Below, piece after piece: positions 34,609-43,137 of a stretch of 62,524 bases of DNA. The stretch covers positions 1 through 62,524 of the forward strand of contig JAAVZX010000026.1 in NCBI GenBank assembly GCA_022791875.1, in the 5' to 3' direction. Numbering within the stretch: the first letter of the stretch is position 1; each line of letters opens with the position of its first letter. The translations under genes were made by a program, and so were the position numbers. The DNA is from Oscillibacter sp. (lineage in GTDB: Bacteria > Bacillota > Clostridia > Oscillospirales > Oscillospiraceae). The notes under the pieces were generated by a model. The model saw only the letters and a program-made list of their open reading frames with translations, had not been told where the DNA came from and made no database searches.

Positions 34609-35090
34609 CAGGACTGCGGATTGGGCACGGGTACGACGTCCACCGCCTGGTCCCGGGACGCCGCCTGATTCTGGGGGGCGTCGAGATCCCGTGGGAGCGG
34701 GGCTTGGAGGGGCACTCCGACGCGGACGTGCTGACCCACGCCGTCATGGACGCCCTGAGCGGCGCGGCCCGCCTGGGGGACATCGGAAAGCTGTTCCCCG
34801 ACACGGACCCGGCTTACGCGGGTATCTCCAGCCTGAAACTGCTGGGGGAGGTGGGCCGTCTGCTGCGGGAGGAGGGCTATGCCGTGGTGAACATCGACGC
34901 CGTGCTGCTGGCCCAGGCCCCGAAGGTGGGGCCGTACCGGGAGAAAATGGCGGAGAACATCGCCGCCGCCCTGGGCATCGATCCGGAGCAGGTGAACGTA
35001 AAGGCCACCACGGAGGAGGGCCTGGGCTTCACCGGGGACGGCTCCGGCATGGCGGCCCACGCGGTGGTTCTGACAGAGCGGGTCCTGTGA
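34605..35090 (+). CDS. ispF: 2-C-methyl-D-erythritol 2,4-cyclodiphosphate synthase
   Basis: Cyclises CDP-methylerythritol phosphate in the MEP pathway. 161 residues. Zinc ligands in [10 protein letters not shown] and [62 protein letters not shown]. The start is the ATG in the ATGA overlap with ispD. The intervening ispE is not in the window. A terminator follows within ten bases. Confidence 0.96.
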   Translation: MTGLRIGHGYDVHRLVPGRRLILGGVEIPWERGLEGHSDADVLTHAVMDALSGAARLGDIGKLFPDTDPAYAGISSLKLLGEVGRLLREEGYAVVNIDAVLLAQAPKVGPYREKMAENIAAALGIDPEQVNVKATTEEGLGFTGDGSGMAAHAVVLTERVL

Positions 35091-35097
35091 CCCGAAG

Positions 35098-35120
35098 CCT
35101 CGCCGGAGGGCGGGGTTTTT
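35098..35120 (+). terminator. Terminator of carD-ispD-ispF
   Basis: CCTCGCC (35098-35104), loop GGAG, GGCGGGG (35109-35115) with one T-G pair, then TTTTT. Confidence 0.8.
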
Positions 35121-35124
35121 CTTT

Positions 35125-35153
35125 GGCACCAATTCCGGCGCTGTCCATAGAAT
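35125..35153 (+). promoter_or_regulatory. Candidate promoter of the DUF3343-aminotransferase pair
   Basis: CATAGAAT (35146-35153) with GGCACCA at 35125-35131. AC at 35128 lies 16 bases before CATA, close to the sigma-K pattern (AC, 16-17, CATANNNTA). Read as sigma-A it is TTGGCA (35123), 17 bases, CATAGA. The assignment is open. Confidence 0.4.
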
Positions 35154-35174
35154 GGGTAGAGAGGAGGAGTGTTT

Positions 35175-35426
35175 GTGGAACACTATATCATCCTTGCCCG
35201 TTCCGTGACCTACGCCCAGAGGATGCAGAAGGCCCTGGGCCGGACGGGCATCCGCTGCCAAATCTACCGCGCCCCCCGTAACCTGACGGAGCTGGGGTGC
35301 GCATACGCCGTCCGGCTGGAGGTAAACGACCTGCCGCCGGCTCTGGCCGCGCTTCATCAGGCGTCCCTGGACCCTGTTCAGATATTCCTGTACCAACGAG
35401 GGCTGTATAAGGAGGTGGAGTCTTGA
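35175..35426 (+). CDS. DUF3343 family protein (putative Se/S carrier-like)
   Basis: 83 residues: EHYIILARSVTYAQRMQKALGRTGIRCQIYRAPRNLTELGCAYAVRLE. The layout matches DUF3343, a small family often encoded next to SirA/YedF-like or class V aminotransferase genes and suggested to carry sulphur or selenium; two Cys (RCQI, GCAY) are present. Start GTG 35175 is favoured by GAGGAGGA at 35161-35168; GTG 35169 is too close. Its stop overlaps the aminotransferase start (TTGA), implying coupled synthesis. Confidence 0.75.
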   Translation: MEHYIILARSVTYAQRMQKALGRTGIRCQIYRAPRNLTELGCAYAVRLEVNDLPPALAALHQASLDPVQIFLYQRGLYKEVES

Positions 35427-36553
35427 TCTACCTTGACAGCGCGGCCACCACCTTCCAGAAGCCAGTGGGCGTGGCCGCCGCCATGTGGGACGCCCTGGCC
35501 TCCATGAGCTCCCCGGGCCGGGGCGGCTACGCCGCCGCCATGCGGGCCGCGGACGCCGCCTTCCAGTGCCGGAGCGAGCTGGCGGAGTTGTTTCATCTGC
35601 CCAACCCGGAGCGGGTGGTCTTTACGATGAACGCCACCCACGGGCTGAATATTGCGATCAAAAGCCTGGTCCCCCCGGGGGGCAGGGCGGTGATCTCCGG
35701 CTACGAGCACAACGCCGTCACCCGGCCTCTGACGGCCCTGGGGGCGGCGGTGTCCGTGGCGGAGTCGCCGATGTTTCAGCCGGAGGCGGCGCTGGAGGCG
35801 TTCTGGAGGCTGATTGCGCCGGGAGTGGACGCGGTGGTCTGCAACCACGTGTCCAACGTGTTCGGCTATGTGCAGCCTGTGGAGAAGATCGCCGCCCTGT
35901 GCCGCAGGGCGGGGGTGCCGCTGATTGTGGACGCATCCCAGTCGGCGGGGGTGCTGCCCCTGGATATGGAGGCCCTGGGCGCGGCCTTCGTCGCCATGCC
36001 GGGCCACAAGGGCCTCTACGGCCCCCAGGGGACCGGCGTGCTGCTGTGCCGGGAGGGGGTTCCGGTGAAGACGGTGCTGGAGGGGGGGACGGGAAGCGCC
36101 TCCGTCCAGCAGGAGATGCCGGACTTTCTTCCGGACCGCCTGGAGGCGGGGACCCACAACATGCCGGGAATCGCCGGTCTTCTGGCGGGGGTTCGCTACG
36201 TCCGGGGCCGGGGCCTCGATAAAATCCTGGACCGTGAACGGCGGCTGATCCGCCTGGCGGCCCAGGAGCTTGAAAAAATTCCGGGTCTTCGCGTCTACGC
36301 GGACCCCAGCGGGGAGCACCAGACCGGCGTGCTGTCCGTGAGCGTGGAGGGCCAGGAGGCGGAACGGCTGGGGACGGCCCTGTCGGAACGGGGTATCGCC
36401 GTCCGCGCCGGCCTGCACTGCGCCCCCCTGGCCCACCGGAGCGCCGGGACCCTGGACACCGGGACGGTGCGGATCAGCGTGTCGGACTTCAACACGCCGG
36501 AGGAAATCATCCGTTTGGCCTCCGCCGTCCGGAGCGGCTTGGAGAGGGCCTGA
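35423..36553 (+). CDS. Class V aminotransferase / cysteine desulfurase-like protein
   Basis: 376 residues of the NifS/Csd-like PLP family: IYLDSAATTFQKP at the start, TMNATHGLNIAIKSL, DASQSAGVLPLDM with the PLP-contacting Asp, MPGHKGLYGPQGTGVL with the Schiff-base Lys, and GLHCAPLAHRSAGTLDTGTVRIS, whose Cys sits where the desulfurase thiol is expected. The start is TTG 35423, backed by AAGGAGGTGG at 35409-35418. With DUF3343 upstream, a role in sulphur or selenium mobilisation is likely; a true aminotransferase is the alternative. Confidence 0.85.
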   Translation: MIYLDSAATTFQKPVGVAAAMWDALASMSSPGRGGYAAAMRAADAAFQCRSELAELFHLPNPERVVFTMNATHGLNIAIKSLVPPGGRAVISGYEHNAVTRPLTALGAAVSVAESPMFQPEAALEAFWRLIAPGVDAVVCNHVSNVFGYVQPVEKIAALCRRAGVPLIVDASQSAGVLPLDMEALGAAFVAMPGHKGLYGPQGTGVLLCREGVPVKTVLEGGTGSASVQQEMPDFLPDRLEAGTHNMPGIAGLLAGVRYVRGRGLDKILDRERRLIRLAAQELEKIPGLRVYADPSGEHQTGVLSVSVEGQEAERLGTALSERGIAVRAGLHCAPLAHRSAGTLDTGTVRISVSDFNTPEEIIRLASAVRSGLERA

Positions 36554-36862
36554 AAAGCGGTGCTTTACAGGCGGAATGGCCGCTTTAGGGGGCGGGAATC
36601 CCTATAAAGCGGAGGTGCTTTACAGTGCTTGTAAATTGTATATTTTCGCAGAATTTACGGTATAAAAGAAGGACCGGAGCGCCGCACATGTGCTGCCGCT
36701 GCCATCGCGGGCGGCGGCAGTTTCCCCTTTATAAGGGGCCGAAGGGTGAGTCCTGAACTTTTCTGAACAGTCCGTGAATTTTCCCGTCAATTACCTTGCA
36801 TTTTACTGGAAGGTTCTATATAATCTAACTAATCATGGCCTGAAAGGGATGATGAGTGCGGC
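36554..36862. other. 309-base control region upstream of cdaA
   Basis: No gene. It holds a direct repeat GGTGCTTTACAG (36559-36570 and 36614-36625), each copy preceded by AAAGCGG. A first possible promoter is TTGTAT (36636-36641)-19-TATAAA (36661-36666). A GC-rich hairpin CTGCCGC.../GCGGCAG (36692-36720) follows, then CCCCTTTATAAGGGG at 36724-36738 and a strong second promoter at 36796-36824. No known riboswitch could be recognised. Confidence 0.5.
36796..36824 (+). promoter_or_regulatory. Promoter of cdaA-cdaR
   Basis: TTGCAT (36796-36801), 17 bases, TATAAT (36819-36824), 38 bases before the cdaA start. Confidence 0.8.
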
Positions 36863-37738
36863 ATGATTGATTTGAATTTTTCGGCCCTTCCCGCGGTCGC
36901 CTGGCGCTACCTGCTGACCATCGGCGTGGCAGATGTGCTGGACATCGCAATTATGGTGTTCCTGCTCTACAAGATCCTGACCCTGGCCCAGAGCGCCCGG
37001 GCGGCCAGCCTGTTAAAGGGGCTGTTCGTCTTCCTGGGGGCGCTACTGCTGGCCTACGTGTTCCACCTGAACGGCATCTATTACTTAATGAGCAAGATGG
37101 TGGAGTGGGGCGTGCTGGCGCTGATCATCCTCTTCCAGCCGGAGATCCGCCGGATTCTGGAGGAGATGGGGAGCCGCCGGATTCTGGCCTTCTTCACCCA
37201 CGCGGAGAACAGCAGCGCCATGGAGCAGACCATCGGCCAGACGGTGCTGGCCTGCGCGGAGATGTCCCAGTCCCGGACGGGGGCCCTGATCGTCTTCGAG
37301 CGGGAGATCCTGCTGGACGACATGGTCCGCAGCGGCACGGTGCTGGACGCGGCTGTCTCCAGCGAACTGCTGAAAAATATCTTCTTCGTGAAAGCGCCCA
37401 TGCACGACGGCGCCGTCATCGTCCGCCACGGGCGGGTGCTGGGGGCGGGCTGTATGCTGCCCCTGAGCAAGAACGTGAACCTCTCCCGGGACCTGGGAAT
37501 GCGGCACAGGGCGGGCATCGGCATGAGCGAGAACTCCGACGCGGTGGTGGTGATCGTCTCCGAGGAGACGGGGTCCATCTCCGTGGCCATCGGCGGGATG
37601 CTGAAACGGCACCTGAAATCGGAGACGCTGGAAAACCTTCTGCGGAACGAGCTGCTTCCCCAGGAGGACGAGGGGGCGGACAAGCAGAAGTTCAGCATCA
37701 TGAACCTGCTGCGCCCCAAGAAGGACGGGGAGGCTTGA
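36863..37738 (+). CDS. cdaA: Diadenylate cyclase CdaA
   Basis: Makes the essential messenger c-di-AMP from two ATP at the membrane. 291 residues. Three N-terminal helices (about 15-100; LTIGVADVLDIAIMVFLLYKI, LLKGLFVFLGALLLAYVF, WGVLALIILFQPEIRRILEE), then the DAC domain with the DGA motif in KAPMHDGAVIVRHGRV and the RHR motif in GMRHRAGIGMSE, SEETGSISVAIGG. Start ATG 36863 lacks a strong ribosome site (GGGATGATG upstream). It is followed without a gap by the YbbR-domain regulator, as in other Firmicutes; glmM is not next. Confidence 0.95.
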   Translation: MIDLNFSALPAVAWRYLLTIGVADVLDIAIMVFLLYKILTLAQSARAASLLKGLFVFLGALLLAYVFHLNGIYYLMSKMVEWGVLALIILFQPEIRRILEEMGSRRILAFFTHAENSSAMEQTIGQTVLACAEMSQSRTGALIVFEREILLDDMVRSGTVLDAAVSSELLKNIFFVKAPMHDGAVIVRHGRVLGAGCMLPLSKNVNLSRDLGMRHRAGIGMSENSDAVVVIVSEETGSISVAIGGMLKRHLKSETLENLLRNELLPQEDEGADKQKFSIMNLLRPKKDGEA

Positions 37739-39076
37739 ATGGAGAACGAAAAGAACGGACGCCGGAAGTTTATCTATTTTCTGCTGTCCATCCTGGTAGC
37801 GGCGGGCGTGTGGCTCTACGCGGACCTGACCGGGGGCCCCAACGGCACGGCCCGGACGACTGAGAAGGAATTCCAGGACATCCCCATCGAGTTCTTCGGC
37901 GAGGCCACCCTGGCGGACCGGGGCCTCATGCTGATGGAGGAGGGCAGCGACCTCACCGTGGACCTGAAACTGGAGGGGACCCGCTGGATGATCTCCAACC
38001 TGGACCGCTCCCAGATCCGCTTCACGGTGAACCTGGCCAACGTCATTGAGCCGGGAGTCCAGAGCCTGAACTACCTTCTGAGCTACACGGACCGGCGCTT
38101 CAACAACGCCTTTGACTATGAGGCCAACATCAACAACGTGACGGTGAACATCAGCGAGCTCTACAGCCAGGAGGTGGACGTGAGCTGCGAGCTGGTGGGC
38201 AGCGTGGGGGAGGGCTTTACCGCCGGACAGGTGGAGCTGTCCCACACCCGCGTGGAGATCCGGGGCGAGGAGGAGGACATCCGGCCCATCCGGTACGCCC
38301 GCGTGACCCTGGATATCGGCGACAGCGCCGAGGAGACCGTGTCCCAGGAGCTGGCCCTCCAGTATTACGACGAGAACGGAAACGTGGTGGACAGCAGCAA
38401 TATCCACGCCGCCGTGGAGACGGTTCAGGCCACCCTGCCGGTGTACGTCACGAAGGAGCTGCGCCTGACGGTGAACTTCGTCAGCGCCCCCGGCGCGCGC
38501 CTGCGGAACACGGACTACCGCATCGACCCGGAAACCATCACCGTCTCCGGCGAGGCGTCCCTTTTGAAGAACGTGGAAACCCTGAACCTGGGCGGCTTTG
38601 ACCTGCTGGACTTGGGGACCGCGCTGTCCCAGAACTATACCACCAGCTACTACCCCATCATCCTGCCCGAGGGCTACCAGAACCTCAGCGGCGTCACCCG
38701 CGCGGCCCTGCGCATCCGCTTTACGGACATGACCAGCACCACGGTGCCCACCGGGAACATCACCTGGAAGAACCTGCCGGAGGGGAAGAGCGCCGAGGTC
38801 CTGACCCAGACCCTGCCGGTGAAGATCTACGGCACGGCGGCCAACGTGGCGGCAGTGACGGAGGAGCATATCGCCGTGACGGTGGACCTGGCGGACTACT
38901 CCGCCGCCTCCGGGACCTACACGATCCCCGCGGAGGTGACTGTAGCCATCGGCGACGTGGGCATCCAGGGGGAGTACCAGATTCAGGTCAACATCCGGGA
39001 GGGCCAGGACGAGCCCGAGCCTGCGCCCCCCGATCCGGAGCCCCAGGACGAGCCGGAGGAGGCGGAGGAGCCGTAG
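37739..39076 (+). CDS. cdaR: YbbR-domain protein (CdaA regulator CdaR)
   Basis: 445 residues. One N-terminal helix (KFIYFLLSILVAAGVWLYADL) anchors it; the outside part contains about four YbbR repeats (typical phrases: DLTVDLKLEGTRWMISNLDRSQIRFTVNL, VDVSCELVGSVGEGF, YRIDPETITVSGEASLL, PVKIYGTAANVAAV). The tail is acidic and Pro-rich (EPAPPDPEPQDEPEEAEE). In B. subtilis and relatives CdaR binds CdaA and tunes c-di-AMP output. It begins directly at the cdaA stop. Confidence 0.92.
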   Translation: MENEKNGRRKFIYFLLSILVAAGVWLYADLTGGPNGTARTTEKEFQDIPIEFFGEATLADRGLMLMEEGSDLTVDLKLEGTRWMISNLDRSQIRFTVNLANVIEPGVQSLNYLLSYTDRRFNNAFDYEANINNVTVNISELYSQEVDVSCELVGSVGEGFTAGQVELSHTRVEIRGEEEDIRPIRYARVTLDIGDSAEETVSQELALQYYDENGNVVDSSNIHAAVETVQATLPVYVTKELRLTVNFVSAPGARLRNTDYRIDPETITVSGEASLLKNVETLNLGGFDLLDLGTALSQNYTTSYYPIILPEGYQNLSGVTRAALRIRFTDMTSTTVPTGNITWKNLPEGKSAEVLTQTLPVKIYGTAANVAAVTEEHIAVTVDLADYSAASGTYTIPAEVTVAIGDVGIQGEYQIQVNIREGQDEPEPAPPDPEPQDEPEEAEEP

Positions 39077-39122
39077 GCTTCTCCCAGGGGCCGCAAAAGA
39101 CTGCAATTGGAGGCTTTCACCT

Positions 39123-39533
39123 ATGACACAGATAGCAACCGTTGAACGGATTCTCGACCCGAACCACGCGGAGATCTCCGTGCCCCGCAAGAGCGCCTGC
39201 GGCCACGACTGCGAGGAGTGCGCCGGGTGCGGCGTGACGGGCGCGGCGGTAAAGGCCCGGGCCGTCAACCCCATCGGGGCCCGGCCGGGCCAGAAGGTGG
39301 TGGTGGAGAGCAGCACGAAGAAGATGCTGCGGATTGTGCTGCTGGTGTACCTGACGCCCATCGTGCTGTTTCTGGCGGGTTACCTGCTCGCCATGGCCTG
39401 CACCGGAAGCACGGCCTTGCAGTACCTGGGGGCCGGAATCGGCTTCGTGGCCGGGATTCTGATCGCGGTTGCCTACGACCGCCGGCTGAAAGCCCGGGGC
39501 GGGCTGTCCTTCACCATCGTGCGGCTCTTTTAG
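39123..39533 (+). CDS. RseC/MucC-type SoxR-reducing system protein
   Basis: 136 residues: a Cys cluster CGHDCEECAGCG near residue 27-40, then AVNPIGARPGQKVVVESSTKKM, two membrane helices (IVLLVYLTPIVLFLAGYLLA; LQYLGAGIGFVAGILIAVAY) and a basic end. This is the RseC/SoxR_reduc family, linked to SoxR reduction and to electron-transport complexes; the exact role here is unknown. GGAGGC precedes ATG 39123. An independent promoter is not obvious, so it may be read with cdaA-cdaR. Confidence 0.88.
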   Translation: MTQIATVERILDPNHAEISVPRKSACGHDCEECAGCGVTGAAVKARAVNPIGARPGQKVVVESSTKKMLRIVLLVYLTPIVLFLAGYLLAMACTGSTALQYLGAGIGFVAGILIAVAYDRRLKARGGLSFTIVRLF

Positions 39534-39541
39534 AGGGCGGC

Positions 39542-40429
39542 ATGTTCGGTTACGTCCGGCCTCCCCAGGCCGTGCCGGAGGCGGAGACGGAGCGGTTCCG
39601 CCGCGCCTACTGCGGGCTGTGCCACGCCCTGGGACGGCGCTGCGGCCCCGCGGCCCGGTTCATCCTCAACTATGATTTCACCTACCTGGCCATCCTCCTT
39701 TCAGAGAAAGAGGAGGGCCCCCGGGACCGCGCCCGCTGCATCGCCAGCCCGGTTCACAGGCGGACCTACCTGCTCTCCAGCCCGGCCCTGGACCTGGCGG
39801 CGGACGAGAGCGTGATTCTGGCCTACTGGCAGCTCCGGGACGGCGTGGAGGACCACGATTGGCTCCACGGCCTGAAATACCGGGGCCTGTCCGCCGCGCT
39901 GGAACCGGCCTACCGCCGCGCGGCCCAGGCGCGGCCCGCCTTTGACGGGAGCGTCCGGCGGCAGCTGGCGCTTCTGGCGGAGCTGGAGCGGGGGCAGTGC
40001 CCCTCCATGGACCGGGCGGCGGACACCTTCGCGGTGCTGCTGCAAGGGGCGGCGGGAGGGGTGGGAGACCGCGTGCAGCGGCGGGTGCTGGAGCAGATTT
40101 TCTACCACCTAGGCCGCTGGGTCTACCTGGTGGACGCGGCGGACGATCTGAGGCAGGATGCGGCGGCGGGGCGCTACAACCCCGTGGCCCTGCGCTACGG
40201 CCTCACAGACGGCGCGTGGACGGCGGAGAGCCGGGAGGACTTCGCCGGGACCCTGGACCAGTCGGTGCACATGATCGCCGCGGCCTTTGCGCTGTGGGAC
40301 TTCGGCGTCTGGACGCCCATTCTGGAGGCCGCGTTCTACACAGGGCTGTTCCAGACGGGACGGGCGGTCCTGGACGGCACGTTCCACGAGAGACGAAAAA
40401 AGAGAAAAACGCAGGAGAGAAGCACATGA
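39542..40429 (+). CDS. DUF5685 family protein
   Basis: 295 residues. The N-terminus [31 protein letters not shown], with its CxxC, is the hallmark of DUF5685. [13 protein letters not shown] and [26 protein letters not shown] recall the helical bundle of terpene-synthase-like proteins, including a D-rich patch (DAADDLRQD). The function is unknown. It starts eight bases after the RseC-like gene and overlaps the J-domain gene by ATGA; DUF5685 followed by a J-domain gene is a common clostridial pair. Confidence 0.85.
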   Translation: MFGYVRPPQAVPEAETERFRRAYCGLCHALGRRCGPAARFILNYDFTYLAILLSEKEEGPRDRARCIASPVHRRTYLLSSPALDLAADESVILAYWQLRDGVEDHDWLHGLKYRGLSAALEPAYRRAAQARPAFDGSVRRQLALLAELERGQCPSMDRAADTFAVLLQGAAGGVGDRVQRRVLEQIFYHLGRWVYLVDAADDLRQDAAAGRYNPVALRYGLTDGAWTAESREDFAGTLDQSVHMIAAAFALWDFGVWTPILEAAFYTGLFQTGRAVLDGTFHERRKKRKTQERST

Positions 40430-41043
40430 ACGATCCCTATCAGATTCTGGGCGTGCCGGAGAGCGCCACGGACGAGGAAATCAAGCGGGCCTACCGGGAG
40501 CTTGCGCGGAAATACCATCCCGACAATTACCACGACAATCCCCTGGCGGACCTGGCCCAGGAGAAAATGAAGGAGATCAACGCCGCCTACGAGGAGATCA
40601 ACAAGCGCCGGGGCGGGCGGAATGGAGGCGGAGGCGGAAGCGCGGCCTCCGGCGGTCCGGCGGGCTACGGCGGGTACTACGGCCAAAGCGGCGGCACGTC
40701 CTCCGTCCTCCAGCAGGTGCGCCTGGCGATCCAGATGGGGGACCTGAACCGCGCGGAGCAGCTTTTAGCCAACTACAGCGACCACAACGCCGAGTGGAAC
40801 TTCCTCCAGGGCGCGGTGCGCTACCGCCGGGGCTGGATGGACGAGGCGAAGCGCTACTACCAGACCGCCTGCCAGATGGACCCGGGAAACATGGAGTACC
40901 GGAGGACCCTGGACTATATGGAGCAGGGGCCCCGGGCCTACCCGCCCGGCGGGACCTACGGGACCCTGTGCGCGGGAAATCCCTGCCTGACACTGTGCTG
41001 CGCCTATACGCTGTGCAACGGCGGGTGGTGCTTCTTTTGCTGA
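40426..41043 (+). CDS. J-domain protein with cysteine-rich tail
   Basis: 205 residues. The J domain (1-70) is complete: [36 protein letters not shown] with the HPD triad that stimulates DnaK. A Gly/Ser-rich linker (about 65-90) leads to a TPR-like helical part ([52 protein letters not shown]). The tail carries six Cys in about 25 residues ([17 protein letters not shown]...CFFC). It probably recruits DnaK to a specific client, perhaps the coupled DUF5685 protein; that is inference. Confidence 0.88.
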   Translation: MNDPYQILGVPESATDEEIKRAYRELARKYHPDNYHDNPLADLAQEKMKEINAAYEEINKRRGGRNGGGGGSAASGGPAGYGGYYGQSGGTSSVLQQVRLAIQMGDLNRAEQLLANYSDHNAEWNFLQGAVRYRRGWMDEAKRYYQTACQMDPGNMEYRRTLDYMEQGPRAYPPGGTYGTLCAGNPCLTLCCAYTLCNGGWCFFC

Positions 41044-41074
41044 GTGAGATGAAGAAAATAGGGGGAGAGTGGCT

Positions 41075-41956
41075 ATGATCAAGAGCATGACCGGCTACGG
41101 ACGGGCCAGGGAGACCCGGAACGGCCGGGATATTTCCATCGAGGTCCGATCCGTGAACAACCGGTATCTGGACTGCGCGGTGAAGATGCCGCGGCTGTAT
41201 ATCTTCGCGGAGGACGCCTTGAAACAGCGGGTGCAGCGCTCCGTGGCCCGGGGGAAGGTGGACGTGTTCGTCAGCGTGGACGCCGCTGCCGCCGGAGTGA
41301 CCCGCGTGGCGGTGAACCGGGAGCTGGCGGCGGAGTACGCCAAGGCCCTGAACGAGCTGGCGGAGCTCTGCGGCCCCACGGCCTACAAGGTGACGCCGGA
41401 GGTCCTGGCCCGCTTCCCGGACGTGCTCTCCGTCACCAAGGCGGACGAGGACCTGGAGACGATTACGGCGGACCTCTGCGCCGTGCTGGACCAGGCCCTG
41501 GAGGCGTTCAGCGCCATGCGGGCCGTGGAGGGCCAACGGCTGGCGGAGGACATCGGAAGCCGCCTGAGCGCCATTGAGGGCTTCACCGGCGAGGTGGAGG
41601 CCCGGTCCCCGGAGACGGTGGCGGAGTACCGCCAGAAGCTGACGGCCCGGATGCAGGAGGTGCTGCAAAGCGCCTCCGTGGACCAGCAGCGCATCCTGAC
41701 CGAGGCCGCTATCTACGCGGACAAGGTGGCGGTGGACGAGGAGACCGTGCGCCTGCGGAGCCACACGGCCCAGCTGCGGACCATGCTGGGGGCGGAGGAG
41801 CCCATCGGGCGCAAGATGGACTTCCTGATCCAGGAGGTCAACCGGGAGGCCAACACCATCGGCTCCAAGTGCGGCGACGTGGCCATTGCCCAGGTGGTGG
41901 TGAACCTGAAAGCCGAGGTGGAGAAGATCCGGGAACAGGTGCAGAACGTGGAGTGA
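41075..41956 (+). CDS. yicC: YicC family endoribonuclease-like protein
   Basis: 293 residues. [37 protein letters not shown] at the N-terminus, and the C-terminal DUF1732 block ([17 protein letters not shown]...[50 protein letters not shown]) are both complete. YicC/YloC proteins are RNases in E. coli and B. subtilis. ATG 41075 is better placed than GTG 41069 relative to GGGGGAGAG at 41061-41069. It heads the conserved yicC-remA-gmk-rpoZ-priA string. Confidence 0.94.
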   Translation: MIKSMTGYGRARETRNGRDISIEVRSVNNRYLDCAVKMPRLYIFAEDALKQRVQRSVARGKVDVFVSVDAAAAGVTRVAVNRELAAEYAKALNELAELCGPTAYKVTPEVLARFPDVLSVTKADEDLETITADLCAVLDQALEAFSAMRAVEGQRLAEDIGSRLSAIEGFTGEVEARSPETVAEYRQKLTARMQEVLQSASVDQQRILTEAAIYADKVAVDEETVRLRSHTAQLRTMLGAEEPIGRKMDFLIQEVNREANTIGSKCGDVAIAQVVVNLKAEVEKIREQVQNVE

Positions 41957-41958
41957 GT

Positions 41959-42210
41959 ATGAAACTGATCAATATTGGATTTGGAAGCCTGGTATCCCAG
42001 GAGCGGGTGATCGCCCTGGTGAGCCCCGACTCCGCCCCCATCCGGCGCATGGTCCAGGAGAGCCGGGAGCGGGGCGTGCTCATCGACGCCACCTACGGGC
42101 GGAAAACCGCCTCTATTTTCATTATGGACAGCGACCATGTGATTCTGTCGGCCCTGCCCCCGGAGCGGTTCGGCGGGCTGACGGAGACGGACGAAGGAGG
42201 AACGGCATGA
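41959..42210 (+). CDS. remA: RemA/DUF370 DNA-binding regulator
   Basis: 83 residues, the full RemA pattern: [68 protein letters not shown]. In B. subtilis RemA is a ring-forming activator of biofilm and osmoprotection genes. It starts two bases after the yicC stop with GTGGAG upstream and overlaps gmk by ATGA. Confidence 0.95.
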   Translation: MKLINIGFGSLVSQERVIALVSPDSAPIRRMVQESRERGVLIDATYGRKTASIFIMDSDHVILSALPPERFGGLTETDEGGTA

Positions 42211-42806
42211 AAAAAGGGAAGATGTTTATTGTTTCCGGCCCCTCCGGAGTGGGGAAGGGCACCGTGATAAAGGCCCTGCTGGAGCTGCGGAAGGATGTGT
42301 GTATGTCCGTATCCGCCACGACGCGCCCCCCCCGCCCCGGTGAGATGGACGGTGTGCAGTATTATTTTCTGGACAGGGAGACCTTTCAGGACTGGGTGGC
42401 CCGGGATGAGTTCCTGGAGCACATGGAGTACGTGGGAAACTGCTACGGGACCCCGAAGCGCTATGTGGACACGGCTATGGAGAAGGGGCAGAATGTCCTT
42501 TTGGAGATCGATGTCCAAGGCGCGCTGGAAATTGCTGTGAAGCGCCCGGAGACAGTGCTCATCTTCATCCTGCCCCCCAGCTGGGAGGAGCTGGAGCGCC
42601 GCCTGGTCCTCCGGGGCACCGACAGCCCGGAGAAGATCCAAAAGCGCCTCCAGCGGGCGAAGGAGGAATTCCGCGCCGCCCAGGCGTACCAATACTTCGT
42701 GGTGAACGACACGGTGGAAGAGGCTGTCCGGGAGCTGGACGCCATCATGACGGCGGAGCACTGCCGCCCCGGCGCCCGCACGGAGGCCATGCTGGGCGGC
42801 CTGTGA
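42207..42806 (+). CDS. gmk: Guanylate kinase
   Basis: Phosphorylates GMP to GDP. 199 residues. P-loop [19 protein letters not shown]-binding block [75 protein letters not shown] precedes ATG 42207. It belongs to the yicC operon. Confidence 0.96.
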   Translation: MKKGKMFIVSGPSGVGKGTVIKALLELRKDVCMSVSATTRPPRPGEMDGVQYYFLDRETFQDWVARDEFLEHMEYVGNCYGTPKRYVDTAMEKGQNVLLEIDVQGALEIAVKRPETVLIFILPPSWEELERRLVLRGTDSPEKIQKRLQRAKEEFRAAQAYQYFVVNDTVEEAVRELDAIMTAEHCRPGARTEAMLGGL

Positions 42807-42860
42807 GTTTTTCCGATTCTGTTATCTGACTGCCTGCAACGGGCTATTATTATATAAACA

Positions 42861-42874
42861 GCCGCTTCGGCGGC
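42861..42874 (+). promoter_or_regulatory. UUCG hairpin abutting the rpoZ ribosome-binding site
   Basis: GCCGC (42861-42865), TTCG, GCGGC (42870-42874); AAGGAG begins at 42877. AT-rich TATTATTATATAAA lies just upstream (about 42845-42858) and could include a -10. Confidence 0.4.
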
Positions 42875-42894
42875 GGAAGGAGCGTTGATTTTCT

Positions 42895-43116
42895 ATGATG
42901 CTGTATCCTGCCATGAGCGTACTGAACTCCTATATTCCCAACCGCTATATGCTGGTGACGGTGGTGTCCCGCCGCGCCCGTCAGATCGCGGAGGAGGCGG
43001 AGGCCAACGGGACCCGCCTGGACGAGAAGCCGGTCACCATGGCCATCAATGAGGTGGCCGAGGGGAAACTGAGCGCGGTTCAGGACGAGGCGGAGACGCC
43101 GGAGACTGCGGAGTGA
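42895..43116 (+). CDS. rpoZ: RNA polymerase omega subunit
   Basis: 73 residues. SVLNSYIPNRYMLVTVVSRRARQIAEEAEANG...KPVTMAINEVAEGKL is the omega core that wraps the beta-prime C-terminus. Two ATGs stand in a row (42895, 42898); AAGGAG at 42877-42882 is rather far (12 bases) and could serve either. Gene order gmk-rpoZ-priA is standard. Confidence 0.93.
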   Translation: MMLYPAMSVLNSYIPNRYMLVTVVSRRARQIAEEAEANGTRLDEKPVTMAINEVAEGKLSAVQDEAETPETAE

Positions 43117-43137
43117 CAGCAGGGGAGGGGGCGAGGC

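Noticed and set aside
36688..36756. Possible 22-codon Cys-rich leader peptide (begins MCCRC) in the cdaA control region
   Set aside because: Only a weak ribosome site, its coding bases coincide with a GC-rich hairpin, and there is no Cys-related gene downstream.
36554..36862. c-di-AMP (ydaO-type) riboswitch upstream of cdaA
   Set aside because: GGGTGAGTCC is reminiscent of one element, but the rest of the conserved aptamer could not be found.
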